A stretch of DNA of 64,000 nucleotides from Microvirga soli (GCF_016734765.1 NZ_JAERQE010000020.1:22171-86170); one strand, 5' to 3'. Counted from the stretch's first letter, positions 8,454-17,645 are shown. Notes: generated by a model from the letters alone, not told the origin. Translations and numbers: made by a program.

Positions 8454-9905
8454 TCAATTGCGGATGGGGAAGACGCGGGGGCTCAGCTCTTCGAGTTCCC
8501 GTCCCGCCCAATCGCGCTGGGACGCCGACGCAATCGCTTCGGCTTGGCCTCGGCGCAGCATCTCGATGTCTCCGCCGATGTCGAAGTCCAGAACCTCTCC
8601 GTCGCGAACTACCTGACGACCGTCCACATAGACATCCCTGATGGCTCGATCATTGGCAGAGTACACGAGGCTGCGGATAGGCTCGTAATCGGGCTGCATG
8701 TAGGGATTGCTCATGTCGACGACCGAGAAATCCGCCTTGCAGCCGGGGGCAAGACGACCCAGGTCCGGGCGGCGGATCATGTCGGCGCCAACGGCCGTGG
8801 CTGCCATGAATGCGTCCCGCGTGGTCGATGCCGTGAAGCTCCCTGCAATGATCCGGCCAGCGTAACAGGCCATGCGGAGTTCATCGAGCATGTTGTGGGG
8901 GAAGCTGTCCGTGCCTATGCCGACCTGGATGCCTGCCTTCATATAGCGGCTGAGGGTGTTCAGGGCGATGCCGCGCCGCGCGAAGACCACAGGGCAATGT
9001 GCGACCTGAGCCCCGCTGTCGCGCAGGCGCTCGAAATCGTTGGCATGCGGCCAGTGCAGCCAGGGGTGGTCGTTCAGGAAGATGCAGTGACCAATGATCG
9101 TGTCCGGTCCGAGGGCGCCGATCTTGTCGAGCCATTCGATGGGTGTGCAGCCATAACGGCGCATGATCTCCTGGAACTCGACGATGCTCTGCGCGGCATG
9201 GATCTGGATCGGCTGGTTACGCTCGCGGGCAGCATCAAGCGCGTCGCGGATCTGTCCCTCCGTGCAGGTGTCGATCTGGGCTGGCGTGAAGTAGCCGGTG
9301 ATGCGTCCGCTCGGGTGCTTTGAGGCCGCATCGGCGATCTCGATCGCCTCGCGCAGCAGCCGGTCTCCCGTCGCCGGATCGAGATTGTATTCTACCGAGT
9401 GGCCATTGGTGGTTTTCCAGGGGCCGGAGCGGAACATCCCCCAGAGAACGGCGCGAATTCCGGTTTCCGCATATTCGTCAGCCCAGGTCTCGCGCGGCCT
9501 GCCGAGGTCGCAGATGGTGGTGACGCCGCTCTTCAGGAGCTCCGATGCAGCGACGCGAAGCGCCGGGCGCGTGTACTCAGGGCCGATCTGGAACACCGGC
9601 ATGAACTCATAGAGCGAGCTCTGACCGAGACGTGGACTCCCCAGCTCTTCCAGCATGCCCTTCCAGCCGGGTTCATGTCCGGGATGGCTGTGAATATCCA
9701 CAAAGCCGGGAATGATCATCATCCGGCTGGCATCGACCTCCTCATCGGCTGTGCCGGAATAGCCGCTCCCGACATGGACGATGTCCGATCCCCGGATCAC
9801 GAAATCGGCGTTGCGGAGGTAGACATGAGAGCGGGCTGCTTCGTCCCAGGCGACGATCCAGTCACAATTTCGGAAGAGGGTCATCTTTGCGACGGTGTCG
9901 GTCAT
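8454..9905 (-). CDS. Amidohydrolase, SsnA/TrzN-like (copy 1)
   Basis: 483 aa metal-dependent hydrolase of the cytosine-deaminase/chlorohydrolase group. Metal ligands are visible as DIHSHPGHEPG, a His in IQIHAAQS, a His in IIGHCIFLNDH and the Asp in GIGTDSFPHNMLDE. These enzymes deaminate or hydrolyse N-heterocycles or remove substituents from them. ATG at 9905 is preferred because GGAG lies seven bases upstream; a GTG at 9917 would include that site. It is the last gene of the IclR-headed leftward operon and is a paralogue of the gene at 10636-12084, with which it shares most active-site blocks. Confidence 0.88.
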   Translation of the reverse strand: MTDTVAKMTLFRNCDWIVAWDEAARSHVYLRNADFVIRGSDIVHVGSGYSGTADEEVDASRMMIIPGFVDIHSHPGHEPGWKGMLEELGSPRLGQSSLYEFMPVFQIGPEYTRPALRVAASELLKSGVTTICDLGRPRETWADEYAETGIRAVLWGMFRSGPWKTTNGHSVEYNLDPATGDRLLREAIEIADAASKHPSGRITGYFTPAQIDTCTEGQIRDALDAARERNQPIQIHAAQSIVEFQEIMRRYGCTPIEWLDKIGALGPDTIIGHCIFLNDHPWLHWPHANDFERLRDSGAQVAHCPVVFARRGIALNTLSRYMKAGIQVGIGTDSFPHNMLDELRMACYAGRIIAGSFTASTTRDAFMAATAVGADMIRRPDLGRLAPGCKADFSVVDMSNPYMQPDYEPIRSLVYSANDRAIRDVYVDGRQVVRDGEVLDFDIGGDIEMLRRGQAEAIASASQRDWAGRELEELSPRVFPIRN

Positions 9906-9956
9906 AGAAAGCTCCACAGAGACAGGGAAAGGTCGATGAGAAGAGTGTGAGTGCCG

Positions 9957-10628
9957 TCAGGACGCGAGAGCCTGCGAAAGGCGGACATGACCGACCGCCA
10001 TGGCGACGGCGGCCTGGGTTGGCTCGACGACAGGAATCCCTACGGCTTCCTCAAGGGCAGCGCGATAGCGCGCCATGCCGGCGCATCCCATCACGAGGAC
10101 GTCGGCTCCGTGAGTGGTTTTCAACGTCCGCCCGACCTCGATCATGCGGCCAAGGGTTTTCCCCTCATCCGACAACTCCGCAACACCGAGCCCAATGGAA
10201 AGGTCGGCCGCGAAGCGGTCCATGACGCCCATCGCGCCGAAATAGCGGAGATGCCTTGGAATGGAGGTCGGCAGGATGGCGATGACGCCGAAGCGCTGCC
10301 CGAGGGTGAGCGCCGTCAGCACACCGCATTCAGCAATTCCGAAGACGCGGCGGCGGCTCTGCTCGCGCAGGGCATGGAGACCCGGATCCGAGAAACACGC
10401 AATCACGAAGGCGCCTGCGCTCTCCTCCAGGTCGGAGGTCTTGCGCAGCATCGGCATGATGACGCCGTCTACATCCCGCTGCGACTGGATCCCGGGTGGC
10501 CCCTCGGCCAGCGAGAGGCATATGATGTCAGGCCCGTCGGTGCTTCTCAGGGGCGTTACGGCTGCACCGATTGCTGCCGTGACCGCCTGCGAAGAATTTG
10601 GATTGATGACATAGACCGAAGAGCTCAT
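9957..10628 (-). CDS. Asp/Glu/hydantoin racemase family protein
   Basis: 223 aa. The N-terminus (VYVINPNSS) is typical of hydantoin racemases and maleate/Asp racemases. The two catalytic cysteines are visible in FVIACFSDPGL (about residue 79) and VMGCAGM (about 184). Such enzymes use a Cys pair to swap a proton at a carbon next to an amide or carboxylate; hydantoin racemase interconverts D and L 5-substituted hydantoins. It lies between two SsnA-like amidohydrolases and downstream of a hydantoinase-like gene, which favours the hydantoin-type reading. It starts seven bases after the upstream stop. Confidence 0.88.
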   Translation of the reverse strand: MSSSVYVINPNSSQAVTAAIGAAVTPLRSTDGPDIICLSLAEGPPGIQSQRDVDGVIMPMLRKTSDLEESAGAFVIACFSDPGLHALREQSRRRVFGIAECGVLTALTLGQRFGVIAILPTSIPRHLRYFGAMGVMDRFAADLSIGLGVAELSDEGKTLGRMIEVGRTLKTTHGADVLVMGCAGMARYRAALEEAVGIPVVEPTQAAVAMAVGHVRLSQALAS

Positions 10629-10635
10629 AGTTGCT

Positions 10636-12084
10636 TCATCCCCGGGCCGCAAGGGGCAATGAATAGGGCGCCAGAACAGACAGGGGGCGACCCTGCGGAT
10701 CGTCCTGCTCCGCTCTTCGGGAGGCGCGCCTCTGGGCATCCTGGAGTTCTCGGATCGCCCCGTCGTAATCCAGGTTGGCGACCCGGCGATTCTTCACGAC
10801 GGCTCGACCGTCCACATAGACATCGCGGATGGCACGCTCTGCGGCGCAGTGGATCAGGTTGCGCAACGGATCGTGGATCGGTTGCATGGCCGGGTGGCTC
10901 AGGTCGACGAGCGACAGGTCCGCTTTGGCACCGGGCGTCAGGCACCCGATATCGCTACGGCCGAGTGCCTTAGCTCCGCCAACCGTAGCGGCAGAAAAGA
11001 GATCACCCGTACTGAGGTCGAAGACGCTGCGCCCGGCAACGCGCGAGCAGATCATAGCCTCGCGCATTTCCTCGAGCATGTTGAACGGATAGCTGTCTGT
11101 GCCGATGCCGACATTGACGCCTGCACGGAGATAGCCGCCGAGGCTTTCCAGTGTCATGCCGCTGCGCGCGAAGGTGACGGGGCAGTGAGCGACCGAGGTG
11201 CCGCTTCGGGCGAGCCGGTCGAGATCGTCGCGGCTGCGCTGCCGGGTCCAGGAATGATGATCAAGGAAGATGCAGTGCCCGAGGATCAGATCCGGTCCCA
11301 GGATCCCGAGGCGCTCCAGCATGGCCGGCGCCGTCTCTCCCGTTCGTCGAAGCAGTTCCTCGTGCTCGGCCATGGTCTGCGCCGCATGGATGGTGATCCG
11401 CATCCCGCGACGGCGCGCTTCAGCCACCGCCTCCTTGATCAGCTCCTCCGAGCAGGTCTCTATCTGCGACGGCGCGATCACGCCATCGATGCGGCCGCTG
11501 GGATGAGCACGTGCCCGGTCCACGAAGGCGAGGGCTTCAGCATAGCGCTCCCGTCCTCTGGCCTCGTTCCATTCGAAGTCGAGACGATGGCTGCCGGCCA
11601 TGCGCCATTGGGCTTCGCGGAAGCCGGGAGCGAGATAGGCCCGCAATCCACTTTCCGCCGCCAGGGTGAGCCATTGCGCGTGAGGTGATGCGATGTCGAG
11701 ATGCGTGGTGACGCCGCTGCGCATCAGGTCGCCCAGCATCACCGTCTGGCAGGCGGCCTTGGCGTCGTCATCGGAATCGATCAGCGCTGAGTATTCATAG
11801 AGTGCGTTGCCCCAGAGAGCTGCGGTGCCGGCATCCTCGAACAGCCCCTTGGCGATGGGCTCGTCTCCGGAATGACAGTGCACGTTTACAAAGCCGGGCA
11901 TCACCATGATGGAAGCGCCGGCAATCTCCTCATCGGCACGGCCGTCGTAGGCAGGGCCGACATAAAGAATCCCTGCTTTGGAGAAGGCCACATCGGCATC
12001 CTGCATGTAGACGTGTCTCGATGCGCCTTCGTCCCAGGCGACCACCCAAGCGGCTTTTCGGACAACCGTTACTGTGTCAGTCAT
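10636..12084 (-). CDS. Amidohydrolase, SsnA/TrzN-like (copy 2)
   Basis: 482 aa, a close-length paralogue of the gene at 8454-9905. Shared blocks include NVHCHSGDEPIAKG (metal His pair), the block from PSQIETCSE, ITIHAAQTMAEHEELLRR, LILGHCIFLDHHSW, SVAHCPVTFAR and the metal Asp in GIGTDSYPFNMLEEMR. It should catalyse a related hydrolysis or deamination on an N-containing ring or its opened product. Two copies flanking a racemase suggest an old duplication with divided substrate stereochemistry or successive steps; this is inference. Confidence 0.88.
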   Translation of the reverse strand: MTDTVTVVRKAAWVVAWDEGASRHVYMQDADVAFSKAGILYVGPAYDGRADEEIAGASIMVMPGFVNVHCHSGDEPIAKGLFEDAGTAALWGNALYEYSALIDSDDDAKAACQTVMLGDLMRSGVTTHLDIASPHAQWLTLAAESGLRAYLAPGFREAQWRMAGSHRLDFEWNEARGRERYAEALAFVDRARAHPSGRIDGVIAPSQIETCSEELIKEAVAEARRRGMRITIHAAQTMAEHEELLRRTGETAPAMLERLGILGPDLILGHCIFLDHHSWTRQRSRDDLDRLARSGTSVAHCPVTFARSGMTLESLGGYLRAGVNVGIGTDSYPFNMLEEMREAMICSRVAGRSVFDLSTGDLFSAATVGGAKALGRSDIGCLTPGAKADLSLVDLSHPAMQPIHDPLRNLIHCAAERAIRDVYVDGRAVVKNRRVANLDYDGAIRELQDAQRRASRRAEQDDPQGRPLSVLAPYSLPLAARG

Positions 12085-12153
12085 GATGTGGTGAACCGAT
12101 GCAAAGAGAGGAATGTTGGTGGGTTGGAGGGCCGCTTGGTCTCGGCCGCGTGC

Positions 12154-13611
12154 TCACAAAAGATGTGCCCCGAAATTGGTCTGTGGGTTGAATTCCGGGC
12201 TCAGGCGTCCGGTCGGCCGCATCGATGCGGCAGCCTCACGCAGCTGCAGCTGGCCTGACCCAGGCGTGGCCTGGAGCGTCCCATCGGCGATGATCACTTC
12301 ACCCCGGCGCAGGACAGTCTCGGGCCAGCCACGCAGCATGCGGCCGGAAAAGGGGTTGTAGCCAACATTGTCGTGCAGTCCGTCATCGGTGAGCATGACT
12401 TGGCGATCAGGGTTCCAGATCGCGATGTCGGCGTCTGCTCCCACAGCGATGGCGCCCTTGCGCGGGTGAAGGCCGTAGATCTTTGCCGGAGCCGTCGCCG
12501 TCAGCTCGACGAACTTCTCCAGGCTCGACCTGCCCTGGCTCACCATGGCGTCGAAGAGCAGCGGCAAACGTGTCTCAAGTCCCGGCAGTCCATTGGCGAT
12601 CTGCTTGAAGTCCGGATTGGCACCGGCGGAAAGCTTGCCGCTCTCATCGAACCTGTAGGGCGCGTGATCGGAGGAGACGACCTGAAGATCACCGAGTTCG
12701 AGTGCGCGCCACAAGGCGTTCTGATCCTCCGTCGAGCGGGGAGGAGGGCTGCACATCCATTTGGCGCCCTCCAGACCCGGCCGGTCGAGATCCTGCGTCG
12801 TCAGAAACAGGTATTGCGGGCATGTTTCGGCAAAGACCTTGATGCCTTCGCCACGGGCGCGGCGAATGACGGCAGCACCTTCAACAGTGGAGACATGGAA
12901 CAGCATGATGGGCTGATCCAGAAGCTGTGAAAAGCGGATGAGCCGCTCGAAAGCCTCGATCTCGCATACGCGCGGGTGGCTTACTCCGTGGAACTTGGGC
13001 TCGATATAGCCGCGAGACACAAGCCTGTCGGCCATCCACTTGATCATCCCATGGTTCTCGGCATGGGCGCAGACCAGGGCCCCATACTTGCGGGCCACCA
13101 TCATGACATCCAGAACCTGCTCGTCGAGAAGGCGAACGCGATCGTAGGTCATGAAGATCTTGATCGATCTGTGCCCGCTCTGGATCAGTTCCGGCAAGTC
13201 GCGTTCCAGTGTTTCCGGCGTCGGGTCGGAAATCCAGAGATGGAAAGCGTAGTCGGTCACGGCACCGGCTGCAGCAAGGCGCGTGTAATTCTCGACCACC
13301 TCACGCAGGCTGTCGCCGCGATGCTGAGCTGCGAAGGAGATGACAGTCGTCGTCCCGCCGAAGGCAGCCGAGCGGGTCGCCGACTCGAAGGTGTCGGCGT
13401 TCATCAGCCCGCCGCCTGAGAGCTGCTCAATATGGCAATGGGCATCAACGCCCCCGGGCAGGATCAGCTTACCTGTCGCATCAATGTTGCGTCGTCCGTC
13501 TGGAAGGTTCCTGCCCAGTGCTACAATCTGGCTACCATGAATCGCAACATCAGCGGTCGCTACGCCTTCGACAGTCGCAAGCCTTCCGCCTTTGATGACC
13601 AGATCGTACAC
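12154..13611 (-). CDS. Dihydropyrimidinase / D-hydantoinase-like cyclic amidohydrolase
   Basis: 485 aa, a little longer than the usual 460-480. Motifs: YDLVIKGGRLATVEG at the N-terminus; metal pair GGVDAHCHIEQ; the bridging carboxylated lysine in SIKIFMTYDRVRL; His in VCAHAENHGMI; and the catalytic Asp in VVSSDHAPYRF. Such enzymes open cyclic diamides (dihydropyrimidines, hydantoins, allantoin) to N-carbamoyl acids. The start is a GTG at 13611 with AGGGAG nine bases upstream; an upstream TTG at 13671 would add 20 residues with no family match. Third gene of the leftward operon. Confidence 0.88.
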   Translation of the reverse strand: MYDLVIKGGRLATVEGVATADVAIHGSQIVALGRNLPDGRRNIDATGKLILPGGVDAHCHIEQLSGGGLMNADTFESATRSAAFGGTTTVISFAAQHRGDSLREVVENYTRLAAAGAVTDYAFHLWISDPTPETLERDLPELIQSGHRSIKIFMTYDRVRLLDEQVLDVMMVARKYGALVCAHAENHGMIKWMADRLVSRGYIEPKFHGVSHPRVCEIEAFERLIRFSQLLDQPIMLFHVSTVEGAAVIRRARGEGIKVFAETCPQYLFLTTQDLDRPGLEGAKWMCSPPPRSTEDQNALWRALELGDLQVVSSDHAPYRFDESGKLSAGANPDFKQIANGLPGLETRLPLLFDAMVSQGRSSLEKFVELTATAPAKIYGLHPRKGAIAVGADADIAIWNPDRQVMLTDDGLHDNVGYNPFSGRMLRGWPETVLRRGEVIIADGTLQATPGSGQLQLREAAASMRPTGRLSPEFNPQTNFGAHLL

Positions 13612-13735
13612 GAGGGGTCGCTCCCTGAAGCTTGGTATTGTGATATTGTTCAAGCTCTGTTCTGCATGCAATCTAGGCAGATAGAGTGAAGCTCAGCAAG
13701 GGGCCTACTTTCATATCACTGCTAGAAACCGCCTA

Positions 13736-15397
13736 TTAGGGCGAAGTCTCGGAAGGGCGGTTGGCTTCGAGACATCTCTTCGCCTCGAGTTCCTCTCGGA
13801 TGGTTCTCTTCGTGATTTTTCCGTATGCCGATTTCGGTAGGGTATCCCAGAAGAACACGCGCTTCGGGAGCTTGTAACGGGCTATCCTGCCATCAAGCCA
13901 AGCGAGGAGTTCACCCTCGCTGAGCGACTGACCAAGTCGCAAAGCGCAGACGGCCACGCCCGCTTCGCCCCAGGTCCTGTCAGGCACGCCCAATACCGCG
14001 ACCTCGGCGACAGCCGGGTGGGTGAGGATCTTCTCCTCGATTTCGCGTGGATAGATGTTCGAGCCGCCCGAAATATACATATCCGAGGCGCGACCGGTGA
14101 TGAACAGGAAGCCCTCCTCGTCTACATGGCCGAGATCGCCGGTCCTGAACCAGCCGTCCCGAAAGGCTTTCGCGTTAGCCTCCGGGTTGTTGTAGTAGCC
14201 CGCGAAGACGGCCGGGCCGCAGACGCAGATCTCACCTGTCGCGCCCGCCGGCACCTCGCGCCCCTGATTGTCCTTGATCGAAACCTGCATGCCTGTGCGC
14301 TCGTAGCCGCAGGTGCCCACCTTCACGTCGGGGCCATCCTCGGGATCATGGAGCCAGGGAGGCAGCACGGTGATGTTGCCGGTGACCTCGCCGAGACCAA
14401 AATACTGCACCAGCACTTTTCCGAGTTTCTTCAGCGCGTGCTTCTGGTCCTCCCGGTACATGGGGGCGCCCGCATAGATCACGTAGCGCAGAGACGAGTG
14501 ATCGTGCGCGTCGACCGAGGGGTGTTCCGTCAGGAGCTTCACGATGGTCGGCACCGTGAACATGTTCGTGACGCGCCACATCTCGACGAGCGCCCAGGCC
14601 TCGTCGACGTCGAAGCGTTCGCTCGACAACAGCACGGTCTTGGCGGCTCGTGCCACCTGCACGAGCTGGTGGATGCCGGCACCGTGGGACAGAGGCGCAA
14701 CCACCAGGGATGCATCGGCATTTGTCGTGCCCGGCATCAGGTCGCAGAGATGATTGGTGATCACAAAGGCCATCTGACCATGGGTCAGAACAGCAGCTTT
14801 GGGACGTCCCGTCGTTCCGGAGGTGAAGAAGAACCAGCAGGGATCGTCGTGCTCCACCGCCACTGCCGACATCGTTTGCCCCAGATGATGCTCGACCAGA
14901 TCGTCATAGTTGTCTCCGATGCTCGAACGGCCGATGGAGATCTGAAACCGTATAGCTGGTGCTGCCTCGCGGACCTTTGCGGCATGCTCCGGAAAGTCGC
15001 CATGGCAAATCATGACTACGGAGCTGCTCGCCTGGGCCAGATAGGCGACCTCATCCGGAGTCTGGCGGAAGTTCGTCGGCACCCAGACGGCACCTAGCCG
15101 GAAGCAGGCGAACATCGATTCGAACATCTGGTTGCAGTTCTTGGACTGCACCAGCACCCGGTCACCTTTCCCGATGCCCTTTGCCGCGAGCGCCGCCGCC
15201 ATGGCATCGACACGTCGGTCAAGCTCGGCCCAGCTCCATGTGCGCTCGCCCCAGACGAATCCGATCTCCTTGCCGTGCCGACGTGCGGCCTGACGCAGGA
15301 TGTGGGATAGATTCATGACCCGCTTCGTTGCCGGCGTGATGAGGGGAGGGGTGCTGTTCATGAGGATCGTTCCGAATGGACGGGGTGGTGGATGCAC
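13736..15397 (-). CDS. Acyl-CoA synthetase / AMP-dependent ligase
   Basis: 553 aa ANL-superfamily enzyme. The phosphate-binding P-loop reads FFTSGTTGRPKAAVLTHGQM (about residue 190), later motifs are YFGLGEVTGN, GWFRTGDLGHVDEEG and GRASDMYISGGSNIYPREIE, and the C-terminal catalytic lysine lies in LPKSAYGKITKR. It activates a carboxylate as acyl-AMP and transfers it to CoA. The GTG at 15397, four bases after the IclR stop and with AGGAG inside the end of that gene, implies coupling; ATG at 15361 is an alternative start. In context it would activate the acid released by the amidohydrolases. Confidence 0.9.
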   Translation of the reverse strand: MHPPPRPFGTILMNSTPPLITPATKRVMNLSHILRQAARRHGKEIGFVWGERTWSWAELDRRVDAMAAALAAKGIGKGDRVLVQSKNCNQMFESMFACFRLGAVWVPTNFRQTPDEVAYLAQASSSVVMICHGDFPEHAAKVREAAPAIRFQISIGRSSIGDNYDDLVEHHLGQTMSAVAVEHDDPCWFFFTSGTTGRPKAAVLTHGQMAFVITNHLCDLMPGTTNADASLVVAPLSHGAGIHQLVQVARAAKTVLLSSERFDVDEAWALVEMWRVTNMFTVPTIVKLLTEHPSVDAHDHSSLRYVIYAGAPMYREDQKHALKKLGKVLVQYFGLGEVTGNITVLPPWLHDPEDGPDVKVGTCGYERTGMQVSIKDNQGREVPAGATGEICVCGPAVFAGYYNNPEANAKAFRDGWFRTGDLGHVDEEGFLFITGRASDMYISGGSNIYPREIEEKILTHPAVAEVAVLGVPDRTWGEAGVAVCALRLGQSLSEGELLAWLDGRIARYKLPKRVFFWDTLPKSAYGKITKRTIREELEAKRCLEANRPSETSP

Positions 15398-15401
15398 ATG
15401 G

Positions 15402-16232
15402 TCAGGCTCCTACGGGCAGAAACATCTTCCGGAGCTTGCTCTCGATACTATCGACCTCAGCTCTGAGATGGCGGACGAGGTCCTGCTGCCGTCCTGCGCT
15501 CATGCGGCTGTCGATGGCCGCGAGACTCAGCGCGCCGGCGATCCGCCCGTCCGGGAACCTGATCGCAAGGCCGAGGCCCCAGGAACCGGCGACAATGCGC
15601 CCTGGATTGAGCGCGTAACCCTGCCGGCGCGCCGCTGCGATATCGCCACGGATCTGCTCCAATGGATAATAGGCATAGTGGATCTCGAGAGCCTTCCTGT
15701 TCGCAGCGATGATGGTCTCCACCTCATGGTCATCGAGGGAAGCCAGCATGGCGAGCGAGCCGGCGCCGATGCCGAGAGGATGCTGATTTCCAACCTGCAG
15801 CGCATGGGTGCGCACGGGGTAGGTGCCTTCCTCCCGATGCAGGCAAACGGCATAATTGCCGCGCCGCACGGAGAGAAAGCTCGTATCCATCGTGACATCG
15901 GAGAGGCTGCGCAGGCTCTCGAGCGAAAGCTCCAGCAGGCCATGGCGGCGAGACGCGAGGGTGCCGAGCACATAGGCTTCCTCCCCCAGATAATAGCGCC
16001 GTGTCCGCGCCTCCTGTTCCACAAGGCCGGCCCGCATGAGCGCAAGGAGAAGTCGCCTCGCCGTCGGCTTGTTGAGGCCGCTCTCCTCAACGACATCGCT
16101 CAGTTGAACTCCGCGTTCCGCTTCTCGCCCGACGAGCGCCAGCAGGCGCAGAGCCCTGTCTACGCTCTGCGAGCCTGACAGATCTCCAGTCGTCAAGGAA
16201 GCGTCATCCATGGCACAAATCCATCGGTCCAC
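15402..16232 (-). CDS. IclR-family transcriptional regulator
   Basis: 276 aa. An N-terminal winged helix-turn-helix (SQSVDRALRLLALV, LSDVVEESGLNKPTARRLLL, about residues 20-75) precedes the IclR effector domain (residues 90-265) with the characteristic PLGIGAGSLAML and IAGALSLAA segments. IclR proteins are dimeric or tetrameric regulators of catabolic operons that sense an intermediate. It heads the leftward catabolic operon and is divergent from the TRAP binding-protein gene. A palindrome with GGTCCA half sites overlaps its start, consistent with autoregulation. The start is GTG 16232 or ATG 16211. Confidence 0.92.
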   Translation of the reverse strand: MDRWICAMDDASLTTGDLSGSQSVDRALRLLALVGREAERGVQLSDVVEESGLNKPTARRLLLALMRAGLVEQEARTRRYYLGEEAYVLGTLASRRHGLLELSLESLRSLSDVTMDTSFLSVRRGNYAVCLHREEGTYPVRTHALQVGNQHPLGIGAGSLAMLASLDDHEVETIIAANRKALEIHYAYYPLEQIRGDIAAARRQGYALNPGRIVAGSWGLGLAIRFPDGRIAGALSLAAIDSRMSAGRQQDLVRHLRAEVDSIESKLRKMFLPVGA

Positions 16233-16245
16233 ATGATGGACCGAT
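16223..16245. promoter_or_regulatory. Palindromic operator A (IclR candidate)
   Basis: Nine-base perfect arms (ATCGGTCCA and TGGACCGAT) around a five-base spacer, overlapping the iclR start region. The core GGTCCA-N5-TGGACC recurs at 16345-16361 with one change. It suits the short inverted repeats bound by IclR regulators. Confidence 0.65.
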
Positions 16246-16622
16246 AGTGGTGGTCCTTATCCTTTCTCTCAGGCTAGATCGCTTCGACCTATGTTGCAAT
16301 GGTTCGCAAGACGTGTATCTTTTTGCGATCATCTGAGAAACAAAGATCCATAAGATGGACCTGACGCAGGTCATTTGTTGCTCTTGTGGCCCGAACCGGA
16401 GAGAGCAGGATAATCGTTGAGGGAGCCGCCGTGAAGTTCTCTCAACCTTGCGTGCAGGCCGTCCCGGTTCCCTCGATTGGAGCGTGAGAGATGTTACGCT
16501 GTATTTGAACTTGGTTGTCGCTGGCGCCACCGTCGCCCCGCTTCCAAGCATCTCCACCGCCTTCCTGTGACACGGGAGAACGCCTTAAGTCGCTTTAAAC
16601 AACAAGTATGAGGGAGAGAAAC
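16246..16622. other. Divergent regulatory region between iclR and the TRAP binding protein
   Basis: About 375 bases without a convincing gene; a 117-codon minus-strand frame inside it has no family signature. It carries the second IclR-type palindrome at 16345-16361 and, next to the right-hand gene, a GAGGGAGA ribosome site. Promoters for both directions must lie here, but I could not place -35/-10 boxes with confidence. Confidence 0.5.
16345..16361. promoter_or_regulatory. Palindromic operator B (IclR candidate)
   Basis: GATCCA-N5-TGGACC, the same half sites and spacer length as operator A with one base changed. Centre-to-centre distance from operator A is 119 bases, about 11 helical turns, which would allow looping by an IclR tetramer. 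Confidence 0.6.
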
Positions 16623-17633
16623 ATGATCATTTCACGCCGGACCCTGCTGCAGGGCACCACATCCGCCGCACTCGTCGGCAGCTTCGGAGTTCGTGCCCAA
16701 TCGGCCGAATTCACCTACAAATATGCCAACAACCTGCCTGTCACGCACCCGATGAATCTGCGGGCGAAGGAAGCCGCCGACAGGATCAAGCAGGAAACGG
16801 GCGGACGGGTCGAGATCCAGATCTTCCCCAACAACCAGCTCGGCTCGGACACGGATATGCTGAGCCAGGTCCGCTCGGGCGGAGTCGAGTTCTTCACCCT
16901 ATCGCCCTTGATCCTGTCCACCCTTGTGCCCAATGCCTCGATCAGCGGGATCGGTTTCGCCTTCCCGAACTACGACAGCGTCTGGAAGGCCATGGACGGC
17001 GAGCTCGGCGCCTATGTGCGCGGCCAGATCACCAAGGCCAATCTGGTCGTGATGGACAAGATCTGGGACAACGGATTCCGCCAGACCACGAGCTCCAACA
17101 AGCCGATTCAGACGCCGGACGATCTGAAGGGCTTCAAGATCCGTGTGCCGGTAAGTCCGCTCTGGACGTCCATGTTCACCGCCTTCGGCTCTGCCCCGGC
17201 CAGCATCAACTTCGCAGAAGTCTATACAGCGCTGCAGACGAAGATTGTCGACGGGCAGGAGAACCCGCTTGCGATCATATCGACTGCAAAACTCTTCGAG
17301 GTGCAGAAATTCACGTCCATGACCAACCACATGTGGGATGGGTTCTGGTTCCTGGCCAATCGCCGCGCCTGGGAGCGGCTGCCGGAGGAGCTGCGCCCGA
17401 TCGTCGCCAAGCACCTCAATGCTGCCGCCGTCGAAGAGCGCGCCGACGTGGCGAAGCTGAATGCCGGCCTTAAGGACGAACTCGTCTCCAAGGGCATGCA
17501 ATTCAACGATCCTGATCCGGCCCTCTTCCGCGAGGCGCTGCGCAAGGCGGGCTTCTATGCCGAGTGGAAGAAGAAGTATGGCGACGAGGCCTGGGCCATC
17601 CTCGAGAAAGCCGTGGGCACCAGCCTCGCCTGA
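16623..17633 (+). CDS. TRAP transporter solute-binding protein, DctP family
   Basis: 336 aa. The N-terminus ISRRTLLQGTTSAALVGS is a twin-arginine-type signal ending near VRAQSA. The mature part (FTYKYANNLPVTHPMNLRAKEAADRIKQ...) has the DctP fold, with GGRVEIQIFPNNQLGS, the conserved Arg in KGFKIRVPVSPLW that binds a substrate carboxylate, and VDGQENP. It captures an organic acid in the periplasm for a DctQM permease, but no DctQ or DctM gene is in the window. The start at 16623 has GAGGGAGA upstream. It is divergent from iclR and leads a set with an SDR and a PPC-domain protein. Confidence 0.9.
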   Translation: MIISRRTLLQGTTSAALVGSFGVRAQSAEFTYKYANNLPVTHPMNLRAKEAADRIKQETGGRVEIQIFPNNQLGSDTDMLSQVRSGGVEFFTLSPLILSTLVPNASISGIGFAFPNYDSVWKAMDGELGAYVRGQITKANLVVMDKIWDNGFRQTTSSNKPIQTPDDLKGFKIRVPVSPLWTSMFTAFGSAPASINFAEVYTALQTKIVDGQENPLAIISTAKLFEVQKFTSMTNHMWDGFWFLANRRAWERLPEELRPIVAKHLNAAAVEERADVAKLNAGLKDELVSKGMQFNDPDPALFREALRKAGFYAEWKKKYGDEAWAILEKAVGTSLA

Positions 17634-17645
17634 TCTCCACCGTCG

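Noticed and set aside
14018..15097. 359-codon frame opposite the acyl-CoA synthetase
   Set aside because: The synthetase has all ANL motifs over the same bases; the opposite frame has shadow-like composition and no ribosome site.
16204..16557. 117-codon minus-strand frame upstream of iclR
   Set aside because: It runs through both palindromic operators and the expected promoters, has no family signature and no ribosome site.
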